A stretch of DNA of 64,000 bases from Timema cristinae (Eukaryota > Arthropoda > Insecta > Phasmatodea > Timematidae): contig JBCFYV010000001.1 in the NCBI GenBank assembly GCA_039000515.1, positions 11,020,928 to 11,084,927 on the forward strand, written 5' to 3'. How positions within the stretch are numbered: the first letter of the stretch is position 1; every line of letters starts with the position of its first letter. Shown one piece after another: positions 46,846-57,564 of this stretch. Below the pieces are notes generated by a model. The model made no database searches and was not told the origin of the DNA. It saw only the letters and a list, made by a program, of their open reading frames with translations. A program made the translations under genes and the position numbers.

Positions 46846-47036
46846 TCAATGTCCTCTAGACTTGTACTCTCTGTCTCCACCATCCCCACGAACATGAAGA
46901 AGCCAAGAGAGACACGTCCTCGTACAACCAGTACACGCCGTGTAGCTGCAGCGAGGGTGGAGGCACAGGAACGTTTTGAACAACACAAACCCGAGAAGAA
47001 GGCATCCTGGAGCTATCCGGTGTCGATGGAACATTG
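46803..47036 (-). pseudogene. Last exon of sugar-porter (MFS) transporter, frame disrupted
   Basis: Follows a good acceptor (TATTTCTTGTTGTTCAG, - strand). Fragments of the sugar-porter C-terminus are visible in successive frames: LLGFVLFKTF, then LQLHGVYWLYEDVSLL, then GFFMFVGMVETESTSLEDIE with EHYQNK and stop TAG at 46803-46805. The family pattern is ...TKTFP...GVYW.YA..SLLGFFFV...PETKGKSLEEIE. Two single-base losses (near TTCC/CTG and TTGG/GCTTC, both in short runs) break the frame, and E-S-T replaces the usual K-G-K. This is either a pseudogene or an assembly error in homopolymers. It belongs with the exon at 51168-51407 on the same strand. Confidence 0.7.
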
Positions 47037-47076
47037 CTGAACAACAAGAAATACCCTCTCCCTGCACAACATCTCT

Positions 47077-50000
47077 CTGACTCACGAGAAGAGAACATCT
47101 CTCTGACTCACGAGAAGAGGAACATCTCTCTGACTCACGAGAAAGGAACATCTCTCTGACTCACGAGAATAGAAACATCTCTCTGACTCACGAGAATAGG
47201 AACATCTCTCTGACTCACGAGAAGAGGAACATCTCTCTGACTCACGAGAATAGGAACATCTCTATGGACTCACGAGAAGAGAACATCTCTCTGACTCACG
47301 AGAAGAGGAACAGCTCTCTGACTCACGAGAATAGGAACATCTCTCTGACTCACGAGAAGAGGAACATCTCTATGACTCACGAGAGTAGAACATCTCTCTG
47401 ACTCACGAGAAGAGGAACATCTCTATGACTCACGAGAGTAGAACATCTCTTGACTCACGAGAAGAGGAACATCTCTCTGACTCACGAGAAGAGGAACATC
47501 TCTCTGACTCACGAGAAGAGGAACATCTCTCTGACTCACGAGAAGAGAAACATCTCTCTGACCACGAGAAGAGGAACATCTCTCTGACTCACGAGAAGAG
47601 GAACATCTCTCTGACTCACGAGAAGAGGAACATCTCTCTGACTCACGAGAAGAGGAACATCTCTCTGACTCACGAGAATAGAAACATCTCTCTGACTCAC
47701 GAGAAGAGGAAACATCTCTCTGACTCACGAGAAGAGGAACATCTCTATGACTCACGAGAAGAGGAACATCTCTCTGACTCACGAGAAGAGGAACATCTCT
47801 TGACTCACGAGAAGAGGAACAGCTCTCTGACTCACGAGAAGAGGAACATCTCTCTGACTCACGAGAATAGAAACATCTCTCTGACTCACGAGAATAGAAA
47901 CATCTCTCTGACTCACGAGAAGAGAACATCTCTCTGACTCACGAGAAGAGGAACATCTCTCTGACTCACGAGAAGAGGAACTCTCTCTGACTCACGAGAA
48001 GAGGAACATCTCTCTGACTCACGAGAAGAAGAACATCTCTCTGACTCACGAGAATAGAAACATCTCTCTGACTCACGAGAATAGAAACATCTCTCTGACT
48101 CACGAGAAGAGGAACATCTCTCTGACTCACGAGAAGAGGAACATCTCTCTGACTCACGAGAATAGAAAACATCTCTATGACTCACGAGAAGAGGAACATC
48201 TCTATGACTCACGAGAAGAGGAACATCTCTATGACTCACGAGAAGAGGAACATCTCTATGACTCACGAGAAGAGGAACATCTCCTGACTCACGAGAATAG
48301 GAACATCTCTCTGACTCACGAGAATGAGGAACATCTTCTGACACGAGAAGAGGAACATCTCTCTGACTCACGAGAAGAGGAACATCTCTACTGAAACTCA
48401 CGAGAAGAGGAACATCTCTCTGACTCACGAGAAGAGGAACATCTCTCTGACTCACGAGAAGAGGAACATCTCTCTGACTCACGAGAAGAGGAACATCTTT
48501 ATGACTCACGAGAAGAGGAACATCTCTCTGACTCACGAGAAGAGGAACATCTCTCTGACTCACGAGAATAGGAACATCTCTCTGACTCACGAGAAGAGGA
48601 ACATCTCTCTGACTCACGAGAAGAGGAACATCTCTCTGACTCACGAGAAGAGGAACATCTCTCTGACTCACGAGAAGAGGAACATCTCTCTGACTCACGA
48701 GAAGAGGAACATCTCTATGACTCACGAGAAGAGGAACATCTCTATGACTCACGAGAAGAGGAACATCTCTCTGACTCACGAGAAGAGGAACATCTCTCTG
48801 ACTCATGAGAAGAGGAACATCTCTCTGACTCACGAGAAGAGGAACATCTCTCTGACTCACGAGAAGAGGAACATCTCTCTGACTCACGAGAAGAGGAACA
48901 TCTCTCTGACTCACGAGAAGAGGAACATCTCTCTGACTCACGAGAAGAGGAACATCTCTATGACTCACGAGAAGAGGAACATCTCTCTGACCCACGAGAA
49001 GAAGAACATCTCTATGACTCATGAGAAGAAGAACATCTCTCTGACTCACGAGAAGAGGAACATCTCTCTGACTCACGAGAAGAGGAACATCTCTCTGACT
49101 CACGAGAATAGGAACATCTCTCTGACTCACGAGAATAGGAACATCTCTCTGACTCACGAGAAGAGGAACATCTCTATGATTCACGAGAAGAGGAACATCT
49201 CTCTGACTCACGAGAATGAGGAACATCTCTCTGACTCACGAGAAGAGGAACATCTCTCTGACTCACGAGAAGAGGAACATCTCTCTGACTCACGAGAATA
49301 GGAACATCTCTCTGACTCACGAGAATAGGAACATCTCTATGACTCACGAGAAGAGGAACATCTCTATGACTCACGAGAAGAGGAACATCTCTCTGACTCA
49401 CGAGAAGAGGAACATCTCTCTGACTCACGAGAAGAGGAACATCTCTCTGACTCACGAGAAGAGGAACATCTCTCTGACTCACGAGAAGAGGAACATCTCT
49501 CTGACTCACGAGAATAGGAACATCTCTCTGACTCACGAGAAGAGGAACATCTCTCTGACTCACGAGAAGAGGAACATCTCTCTGACTCACGAGAAGAGGA
49601 ACATCTCTCTGACTCACGAGAAGAGGAACATCTCTCTGACTCACGAGAAGAGGAACATCTCTATGACTCACGAGAAGAGGAACATCTCTATGACTCACGA
49701 GAAGAGGAACATCTCTCTGACTCACGAGAAGAGAACATCTCTCTGACTCATGAGAAGAGGAACATCTCTCTGACTCACGAGAAGAGGAACATCTCTCTGA
49801 CTCACGAGAAGAGGAACATCTCTCTGACCCACGAGAAGAGGAACATCTTTATGACAAACGAGAAGAGGAACATCTCTCTGACTCACGAGAAGAGGAACAT
49901 CTCTATGACTCACGAGAAGAGGAACATCTCTATGACTCACGAGAATAGGAACATCTCTATGACTCACGAGAAGAGGAACATCTCTCTGACTCACGAGAAG

Positions 50001-51175
50001 AGGAACATCTCTATGACTCACGAGAAGAGGAACATCTCTATGACTCACGAGAAGAGGAACATCTCTATGACTCACGAGAAGAGGAACATCTCTATGACTC
50101 ACGAGAAGAGGAACATCTCTATGACTCACGAGAAGAGGAACATCTCTCTGACTCACGAGAATAGGAACATCTCTCTGACTCACGAGAATAGGAACATCTC
50201 TCTGACTCACGAGAATAGGAACATCTCTCTGACTCACGAGAATAGAAACATCTCTCTGACTCACGAGAATAGGAACATCTCTCTGACTCACGAGAAGAGG
50301 AACATCTCTCTGACTCACGAGAAGAGGAACATCTCTCTGACTCACGAGAATAGAAACATCTCTCTGACTCACGAGAATAGGAACAGCTCTCTGACTCACG
50401 AGAAGAGGAACATCTCTCTGACTCACGAGAATAGAAACATCTCTCTGACTCACGAGAATAGGAACATCTCTCTGACTCACGAGAAGAGGAACATCTCTCT
50501 GACTCACGAGAAGGAACATCTCTCTGACTCACGAGAATAGAACATCTCTCTGACTCACGAGAAAGGAACATCTCTCTGACTCACGAGAATAGGAACATCT
50601 CTCTGACTCACGAGAATAGGAACATCTCTCTGACTCACGAGAATAGGAACATCTCTCTGACTCACGAGAAGAGGAACATCTCTCTGACTCACGAGAATAG
50701 AACATCTCTCTGACTCACGAGAATAGGAACATCTCTCTGACTCACGAGAAAGGAACATCTCTCTGACCACGAGAATAGAAACATCTCTCTGACTCACGAG
50801 AAAGGAACATCTCTCTGACTCACGAGAAGAGGAACATCTCTCTGACTCACGAGAAAGGGAACATCTCTCTGACACAGAGAGAAACATCTCTCTGACCACG
50901 AGAAGAGAAACATCTCTCTGACTCACGAGAATAGGAAACATCTCTATGACTCACGAGAATAGGAACATCTCTTGACTCACGAGAAGAGGAACATCTCTCT
51001 GACTCACGAGAAGTAGAACATCTCTCTGACTCACGAGAATAGGAACATCTCTCTGACTCACGAGAAGAGGAACATCTCTCTGACTCACGAGAGTAGAACA
51101 TCTCTCTGACTCACGAGAATAGGAACATCTCTCTGACTCACGAGAAGAGAAACATCTCTCTGACCACGAGAAAGG
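47077..51175 (-). repeat. 27-bp exon-donor array, about 150 copies, in transporter intron
   Basis: On the - strand the unit is CAGAGAGATGTTCCTCTTCT followed by CGTGAGT. It matches the end of the upstream exon (CAGTGAGCTGTTCCCTTTCT followed by CGTGGT) with about four differences, so each unit is exon end plus donor. Nearly all copies keep GTGAGT. The period of 27 leaves long frames open in several directions (repeats such as SQRDVPLLV or HEKRNISLT); these are not genes. Confidence 0.95.
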
Positions 51176-51407
51176 GAACAGCTCACTGGCGATCATCCAA
51201 GGGATGGTCTTCACTCCGAAGCCATACGTGAAGAATATGTTCCCGTAGAGGGTGAGGGGCACCCAGCTGTAATCTTCAGCTAAGATCGTCCCTCTGACGA
51301 CGTACACGTACACCCCCATCATCACGACGGAGGGTGGGTTTTCCGAGCCAATAGGCTGTCACCATGCACAGGATGGTGCCTATGGTGCCGATAATAGACG
51401 ATATTGC
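51168..51407 (-). pseudogene. Internal exon of sugar-porter (MFS) transporter, one frame break
   Basis: Acceptor TATGTTTCCCAG precedes 51407. The first frame gives AISSIIGTIGTILCMVTAYW and LGK. A frame change near the AAAACCC run leads to PPSVVMMGVYVYVVRG and GFGVKTIPWMIASELFPFS. G-x-G-x-x-x-IPW-x-x-x-SE-[LI]-FP is the transmembrane segment 10 hallmark of sugar porters such as Tret1 and GLUTs. Its end (GTGGTC) is a weak donor, but the first array unit supplies GTGAGT. No exons for the N-terminal half were found up to 57 kb; either the gene is a truncated pseudogene or they lie beyond, with the kinase gene nested in an intron. Confidence 0.72.
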
Positions 51408-51449
51408 CTGGGAAACATAGATTATATAGCAAGATCACGGGCATTACCA

Positions 51450-51795
51450 GTTCCATGTTGTAGTGGTCAGTGCACCTGGCTACGTGTTTAGGGATCTCGG
51501 GCTCAATTCCCGGCTGGTATCTTGGGTATTTTTCACTAAAGGGGAATTACCCCAACGGTCACCAGGATTTGATTAATTAGCTTTAATTGCTTATACTGGT
51601 TCCACACATCCTCCATATACTCACCTATCACATCCCACATTCCTATACTATCACCCTCATACTTTTACTATCACCCTCATATACTATCACCATCACCTCA
51701 TCTCATCTCATGGAAAGAGCATCCAAGGAAAGGATGTACAATTAATACCTTCGGGCATCCCCTGGGACATGGTACATCGGTACTGGACGACATAG
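51450..51795 (+). mobile_element. SINE family 3 copy, + strand
   Basis: TTGTAGTGGTCAGTGCACCT head, GGGCTCAATTCCCGGCTGG B-box region, AAAGGGGAATTACCCCAACG, GGTCACCAGG, a CTATCACCCTCAT tract, and an end GGACATGGTACATCGGTACT. Same family as 31140-31445. Confidence 0.78.
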
Positions 51796-52184
51796 CTACA
51801 GAATGTAGTTGGACTAGTGAACTAAATTAATGACTTGCTCATTTCGGTGAAGTGAATCACTTTGAACAGTTAGTTGCCAACAGTGAACAGACCTGTCCAG
51901 TGTCAATTTCTCTGATCTATGTTGGTTACATCTGAACAACGCTGTCCTCAGTCCCTGGAAGGCCCTCAAGGTTGTCTGTAGTCAGTCTCAATCCGGAGGT
52001 AGGGTAATCCACACACACACAACAGTATAGATCATCTTCAGCATTCACCTAGTCTGCACCTAGTCTACACCTTTTCCCTGCCGTGAGAATTACGTCACAC
52101 ACTGGAGCACCTCTCACAGAGACTTTCAGTTTCTGTTTGTTCTTGTGATTACTTTTAACGCAAGACTAGTTCTATTAGTGTGCT
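51796..52184. other. Nothing recognised
   Basis: I looked for further - strand transporter exons here and found none I could support. Confidence 0.4.
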
Positions 52185-52384
52185 TTTATGGGGCACTTAG
52201 CAACAATTAGCATGGTGCACCTAGTAACAACTAGCATGGTGCACTTAGCAATAACTAGCATGGTGTATTTAGCAGAAACTAGAATGATGCACCTAGTAAT
52301 TAGCATGGTGCACTTAACAGAAACTAGAATGATGCACCTAGTAACAGTTAGCATGGTGCACTTAGCAATAACTAGCATGGTGTA
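52185..52384. repeat. About 25-bp tandem array, about 8 copies
   Basis: Units of type TTAGCATGGTGCACCTAGTA with ACAAC or ATAAC; alternating variants TAGAATGATGCAC. A SINE follows directly. Confidence 0.88.
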
Positions 52385-52385
52385 A

Positions 52386-52630
52386 CCAGCCTCGGTGGCG
52401 TAGTTAGCTAACGCTCTTGTTTTGTGTTGAGCTAGACTGCTGAGGATGGGGGAGATCAAGGTTTGATTCTTGCTCGGGTGAACTGGGGTGGGTTTCCTAA
52501 ATGGTTTTCCACTCTCCCGCTCGCAAATGTGGGTTAACTTCATCTGTATTCAACCTTCCAAATTTCTAACTCATTAGCGTAATTAATACTTAGGCCTACA
52601 ACCCTAACGGTTTGTAAGACGTGGCGCTAA
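52386..52630 (+). mobile_element. SINE family 2 'CCTCGGTGGCG' variant
   Basis: ACCAGCCTCGGTGGCGTAGT head, GGTTTGATTC B box, GGGTGAACTGGGGTGGG, 3' module with CCTAACGGTTTGTAAGACGT. Confidence 0.88.
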
Positions 52631-52647
52631 TTAATAAATAATATTAT

Positions 52648-52752
52648 TGGTCTTTCACTGTCCCTCCATGCAAATGCAGGTACTCTTCCTCTGTATTCAA
52701 CCTTCTCAAACCATAACAACTAGAATCGTGTGTATAACCCGAACGGATAGTA
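52648..52752 (+). mobile_element. 5'-truncated SINE family 2
   Basis: Starts at TTTCACTGTCCCTCCATGCA and ends CCCGAACGGATAGTAG. Confidence 0.75.
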
Positions 52753-52989
52753 GTTGGAAAATTAATAAAATGAAAATATAATATTCTTCCTTTGTATTTC
52801 TAGAAGTTTTTTTTAAAAGTAATAGATAGACTTACAAAGATTTACATACTTTGCATGTCACGCTACAAAATTCGATGTACTTTCTTTTTTAGCGCGGTGT
52901 AAAACCAATTTATAAATTTTGCATTTTATTTAGGTCATATGTGTCCTAGAAACAAAAGTAGATAGATAGATGAGATATAGTAAAATATT

Positions 52990-53110
52990 ATCAACGATGA
53001 CCACAAATGTTGACAAGAATTGGAGAAAAGAGACAAATCAAGAAACAAAAGATGGATCGGCTAGGACATTGGATGAGAAAAGAAATGCCCGATGCAAGAT
53101 TTCAATGTAA
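52990..53110 (+). pseudogene. Short LINE C-terminal fragment
   Basis: One frame reads IKKQKMDRLGHWMRKEMPDA, resembling the ...L.W.GHV.RM... motif near the C-terminus of many non-LTR reverse transcriptases. Only about 30 codons survive. Confidence 0.45.
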
Positions 53111-53111
53111 G

Positions 53112-53391
53112 GGATGACCTGGTGGTCTAGGGGTAAGGTGGCTGACTTCTGTTCTAGGGGTCCAGGGTTCAATACTCGGTCCCGGCACAGTTTTATCTGA
53201 TTACCAAACCCTTCCTTCACCTCTGACAAGACGTGTATTAATCACAACTTGTGAATGTGAGGAATGCCAGGCCTCCACCGTGGTTCGGATCCCACGTTAA
53301 ACTGTAGGTCCTCCATTTCATCTCACAATAACCCTACCATTACACTTTAGCGTAAGTGCGTATAACCCGAACGGGTAGTAAGACGAGGTGC

Positions 53392-53444
<53 letters not shown>

Positions 53445-53446
53445 GT
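53112..53446 (+). mobile_element. SINE family 1, full length
   Basis: GGATGACCTGGTGGTCTAGG head, GGTTCAATAC B box, full body, 3' module with CCCGAACGGGTAGTAAGACG, and a (TAA)n tail of more than 50 bp. Confidence 0.93.
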
Positions 53447-53504
53447 AGTAATTTAAGCTCGTAGGATTTACCCCCTCCTCACCTTCTAATTTGGTTTTAT
53501 ATCA

Positions 53505-53620
53505 CTCTTTATTCTAATTGTAGTGCGGGTACACTTCCTCTAAATTACACCTTTCTCATCCCTATCATATTAGCGTAATTAGTATAATCCGAACGGATAT
53601 TAACATGTGGAGATTAAAGA
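53505..53620 (+). mobile_element. 5'-truncated SINE family 2
   Basis: Body ACTTCCTCTAAATTACACCT through eroded 3' module ATCCGAACGGATATTAACAT. Confidence 0.65.
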
Positions 53621-53637
53621 AAGTTTTAGTTTGTGTT

Positions 53638-53872
53638 CAGGTTAAACGCAAACATTTATTAATCGCGCTTATACATAAGAAAATAAGGAAGGTTTAATTT
53701 ATAGGAAGTGTACCCACATTTGTGCTAAGAAGGAATGTGAGTCCATCGAGGTAAATAAATACACCCTCAGTACACCTGGCCGGTTTTCGAAACCCGAGTC
53801 CCCGTAGTCGGCAGTCTAGTCTACTGCGAGAGGGACGCCTTAGACTACACAGCCACCGAAGTGTGTCCTCAA
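53638..53872 (-). mobile_element. SINE family 2, - strand
   Basis: On the - strand: ACACACTTCGGTGGCTGTGT head, CTCGCAGTAGACTAGACTGC, body and worn 3' end. It faces the truncated copy at 53505-53620 tail to tail. Confidence 0.82.
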
Positions 53873-53998
53873 GAATTCTCTCAACAGAACAAGGACCCCT
53901 TATGTTTAATATGTAGTGGAAATTTGGAAGAAGAAACTTTCATAAAAGGAAGCATAGTAGTTTTTTTTGTCACAATTGATAACATTTTACTAGTATAG

Positions 53999-54125
53999 TG
54001 CCAGGCCACCACCATGGTTCGGATTCCACGTTAAACTGTAGGTCCTCCATTTTATCTCACAATCACCCTATCATTACACATTAGCGTAAGTGCGTATAGC
54101 CCGAACGGGTAGTAAGACGCGGTGC

Positions 54126-54181
<56 letters not shown>
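53999..54181 (+). mobile_element. 5'-truncated SINE family 1 with perfect TSD
   Basis: Starts mid-body at TGCCAGGCCACCACCATGG and runs through the 3' module to (TAA)n. ACTAGTATAG is duplicated at 53989-53998 and 54182-54191. Confidence 0.94.
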
Positions 54182-54183
<2 letters not shown>

Positions 54184-54191
54184 TAGTATAG

Positions 54192-55800
54192 TATTATTAT
54201 TATTATTGTTATCTTATAGTTATTGATAATATTTATCTAAAGTGACATCTGCAGATCACATGACTTGATAGAAATAGTTCTTGTAGTTTCTCTAGTTGTC
54301 AGATAAGGTTCTTCTTATGAAATTGAACCGTAGTTTTCCATCAGCTGGTAAAACATGTTCTGGTTGTTTAAGAAGCAATTACCAGTATAACTGACTTTGC
54401 TCTTATCTAATTTTTGTTCTCATTGAGCCAAGAGACAAAGTTTTTTTACTTTCCAGTCAACATAATATATTGTATATCTACCCACCAAGCGAGTGTTTTT
54501 GTTTATTAGGGACTAACGACAAGAATAATAAAACAGATTAAGCTCCTTTGAACTAAACCATAAACCTATGTGCTTGGAAATTAGAATGAAATAATGATGT
54601 GCTAAGATAGGTATACCAAATAGCTGTGTACAAAATCTGTTTGTTATTAAAATATTGCCTAGATTAGGTACGGATTAAATTTAATAAATCAATTTTGAAC
54701 ATGATTAAAATTTAATATCGACATCAATATTTTCACAACGTATCGTCCGTCTCCTTTAGTTTTTTCATTGTATACTATTATGTTTAAATCCTGAGATTTT
54801 TAAAAAAAATCTAAATTTTAGTCAGATTTTACGTTACTAAGAGCAAATCCGATTTTATACAGAAAGTTAATCTGGGTGAAAAAAAAAAAAAAAAGAGAGA
54901 TTATTAAGCTTCTGTCAACCCTCTCTCTATCTTGTGGATAATTCCTATACTAAGATACGGTTAGTACGTAATCCTGCTCATAGATGTCAGTAAAACACTG
55001 CCTGGTTGCGTCTGCCTTCTTTTAATGACATTTTGCTCAGTAAATAATAGATAATATTCCAAAATAATATTTTCAGATCACCACGAGTGGTTAGATTTAT
55101 GTTTTTAATTATAATAAATATATAATATTATTTGTATACTATTACCGTACATAATAACTGCGTGTATAGCATTAAATTATATCTTATTGGCGTGAGTAAG
55201 TACATGAACATGACGCATTTGAGAAATGTCTATCAGTTTGATGCATAGCACCGCCTGCCATGGTAATAACTGAATTAAAACCATACCATATGCTATCGGG
55301 ATGCTAAAAAAAATAATATATTCAACCCAATCAACTTACTATTCACAAATAACATTTCTCTTGGAATTATTTAAACCAAGTTGACGTTACAATTAATAGT
55401 TCACACTAAAATTAATAACTTAATTAACTCTGAACTTGTAATCGAAACAAAAGTGAACAATGTCATGTAGAGTTTTTTTATTACTATATTTCTGGGTTAG
55501 TAGCATCTAGGACCTCCTGAAATTAGTCACTATTATACCAATCGTACACTTGGCCACTCCAACAGGGATGTGATATTGATACCTCGAACAACAGAGATTG
55601 TTCTAGAAGGACAGAATGTAGATCACGACACAGGAGACGCGATTGTACTCCCCCCTCACCCCTCTACACTCTTGTTTGCACAAAAGTCAAAGTTGACAGT
55701 CACTTATTAACTGTATACAATGGAAATGTCACGTAATGACATCTCTTAATCAGGAGGTCCAAAATGATACGACCCCCGTCAAGGACATTATATATCAACG
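54192..55800. other. AT-rich sequence, nothing recognised
   Basis: Checked on both strands for transporter or kinase exons; none supported. Confidence 0.45.
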
Positions 55801-57195
55801 AAGTTGTCACAATATCCCGTGTCCAGGTACTCCATTAAGTTGTCACAATATCCCGTGTCCAGGTACTCCATCAAGTTGTTACAATACCCCCTTGTACGGG
55901 TATTCCAGTAGGTTGTCACAATATCCCGTGTTCAGGTACTCCATCAAGTTGTCACAATATTCCTTTGTCCAGGTACTCCAGCAAGTTGTCACAATATCCC
56001 GTGTCCAGGTAAGGTTGTCACAAAATACTCTTGTCTAAGTACTTCAGCAGGTTGTCAAAATATCACCTTGTCAGGTACTTCAGCAGGTTATCACAATATC
56101 ACTTTGTATAGACACTCCCTCAGGTTGTCGCAATATCCCCTTGTTCAGACACTCCCTCAGGTTGTCACAATATCCCCTTGTCCAGACACTCCCTCAGGTT
56201 GTCACAATATCCCCTTGTCCAGGCACTCCCTCAAGTTGTCACAATATCCCCTTGTACAGGCACTCCTCAAGTTGTCACAATATCACCTTGTCCAGGCACT
56301 CCCTCAGGTTGTCACAATATCACCTTGTCCAGACACTCCCTCAAGTTGTCACAATATCCCCTTGTCCAGGCACTCCATCAAGTTGTCACAATATCCCCTT
56401 GTACAGGCACTCCCTCAAGTTGTCACAATATCACCTTGTATAGACACTCCCTCAGGTTGTCACAATATCCCCTTGTCCAGACACTCCCTCAAGTTGTCAC
56501 AATATCCCCGTGTCCAGGCACTCCATCAAGTTGTCACAATATCACCTTGTTCAGGCACTCCCTCAGGTTGTCACAATATCCCCTTGTCCAGACACTCCCT
56601 CAGGTTGTCACAATATCCCCTTGTCCAGGTACTCCAGCAAGTTGTCACAATATCCCTTGTCCAGGTACTCCCTCAAGTTGTCACAATATCACCTTGTCCA
56701 GGTACTCCCTCAAGTTGTCACAATATCACCTTGTCCAGGCACTCCCTCAGGTTGTCACAATATCCCTTGTCCAGACACTCCCTCAAGTTGTCACAATATC
56801 CCCGTGTCCAGGCACTCCATCAAGTTGTCACAATATCACCTTGTCCAGGCACTCCATCAAGTTGTCACAATATCCCCTTGTACAGGCACTCCCTCAAGTT
56901 GTCACAATATCCCCTTGTCCAGGTACTCCAGCAAGTTGTCACAATATCCCCTTGTACAGGCACTCCATCAAGTTGTCACAATATCACCTTGTCCAGGTAC
57001 TCCCTCAAGTTGTCACAATATCACCTTGTTCAGGCACTCCCTCAGGTTGTCACAATATCCCCTTGTCCAGACACTCCCTCAGGTTGTCACAATATCCCTT
57101 GTCCAGGTACTCCAGCAAGTTGTCACAATATCCCTTGTCCAGGTACTCCACCAGGTTGTCACAATATTCCCTTGTCCAGGTACTCCAGCACAAGG
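55801..57195 (-). repeat. 37-bp array seeded by the kinase stop-codon region, about 38 copies
   Basis: On the - strand the unit is CTGGAGTACCTGGACAAGGG followed by GATATTGTGACAACTTG. The last codons of the kinase (CTG GAG TAC CTG GAC AAG GGA ATA TTG TGA) are the first unit, so the array extends from the stop codon through the presumed 3' UTR. The + strand open frames of 236-382 codons across it are by-products. Confidence 0.95.
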
Positions 57196-57564
57196 TCCTT
57201 GGTTCGCTGCCGGTAGCTAGGAGTCTGGGTTGATATCCAGTTGGCGAGACTCTCGTCCGAGTAGAAGTCCTCCAGACGGTAACTGCCAACGTCCGGCAGG
57301 TTGTCCACGTCAGCTGTGACGGCCGTCATGATCCACATCCCCGCGAACAGTCCGTACATCTCGCATCTGGTCACCTCCCTCCTCAGCTCTCGCAAGGTCA
57401 TGGGAACCTCACCCTCGTGAGGGGATCCCCTGACCAAACGCTGGAAGGCCGCCGTCAGCGACTGGTGGTAGGCCCGGAGCAGCTCCTGGTAGTGCCGCCT
57501 GCGGATGTCCCAGAAGGTGCTGGTATACAGGAAGTGGAGGATGTCTATGGCGGGGGAGCAGTAC
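57159..57564 (-). CDS. Kinase exon 4 (residues 304-438) and stop
   Basis: Begins G-TAC after CTTCTCGTGCAG; encodes YCSPAIDILHFLYTSTFWD and EDFYSDESLANW, ending VLEYLDKGIL. This is the family-typical helical C-terminal part. Confidence 0.93.

Noticed and set aside
46065..46859. 264-codon open frame (+) with CSGSGSKGS-type repeats
   Set aside because: It lies wholly in the 42-bp array. A period divisible by three keeps frames open, and the real coding sequence at its edge is on the other strand.
47423..50941. Many open frames of 120-437 codons on both strands (SQRDVPLLV / HEKRNISLT repeats)
   Set aside because: By-products of the 27-bp array; open simultaneously on both strands and in several frames, with a splice-donor motif in every unit.
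55736..57233. Open frames of 236-382 codons (+) with CHNIPLSRH-type repeats
   Set aside because: The 37-bp array shifts through all three frames every 111 bp, which keeps them open. The source is the antisense kinase 3' end.
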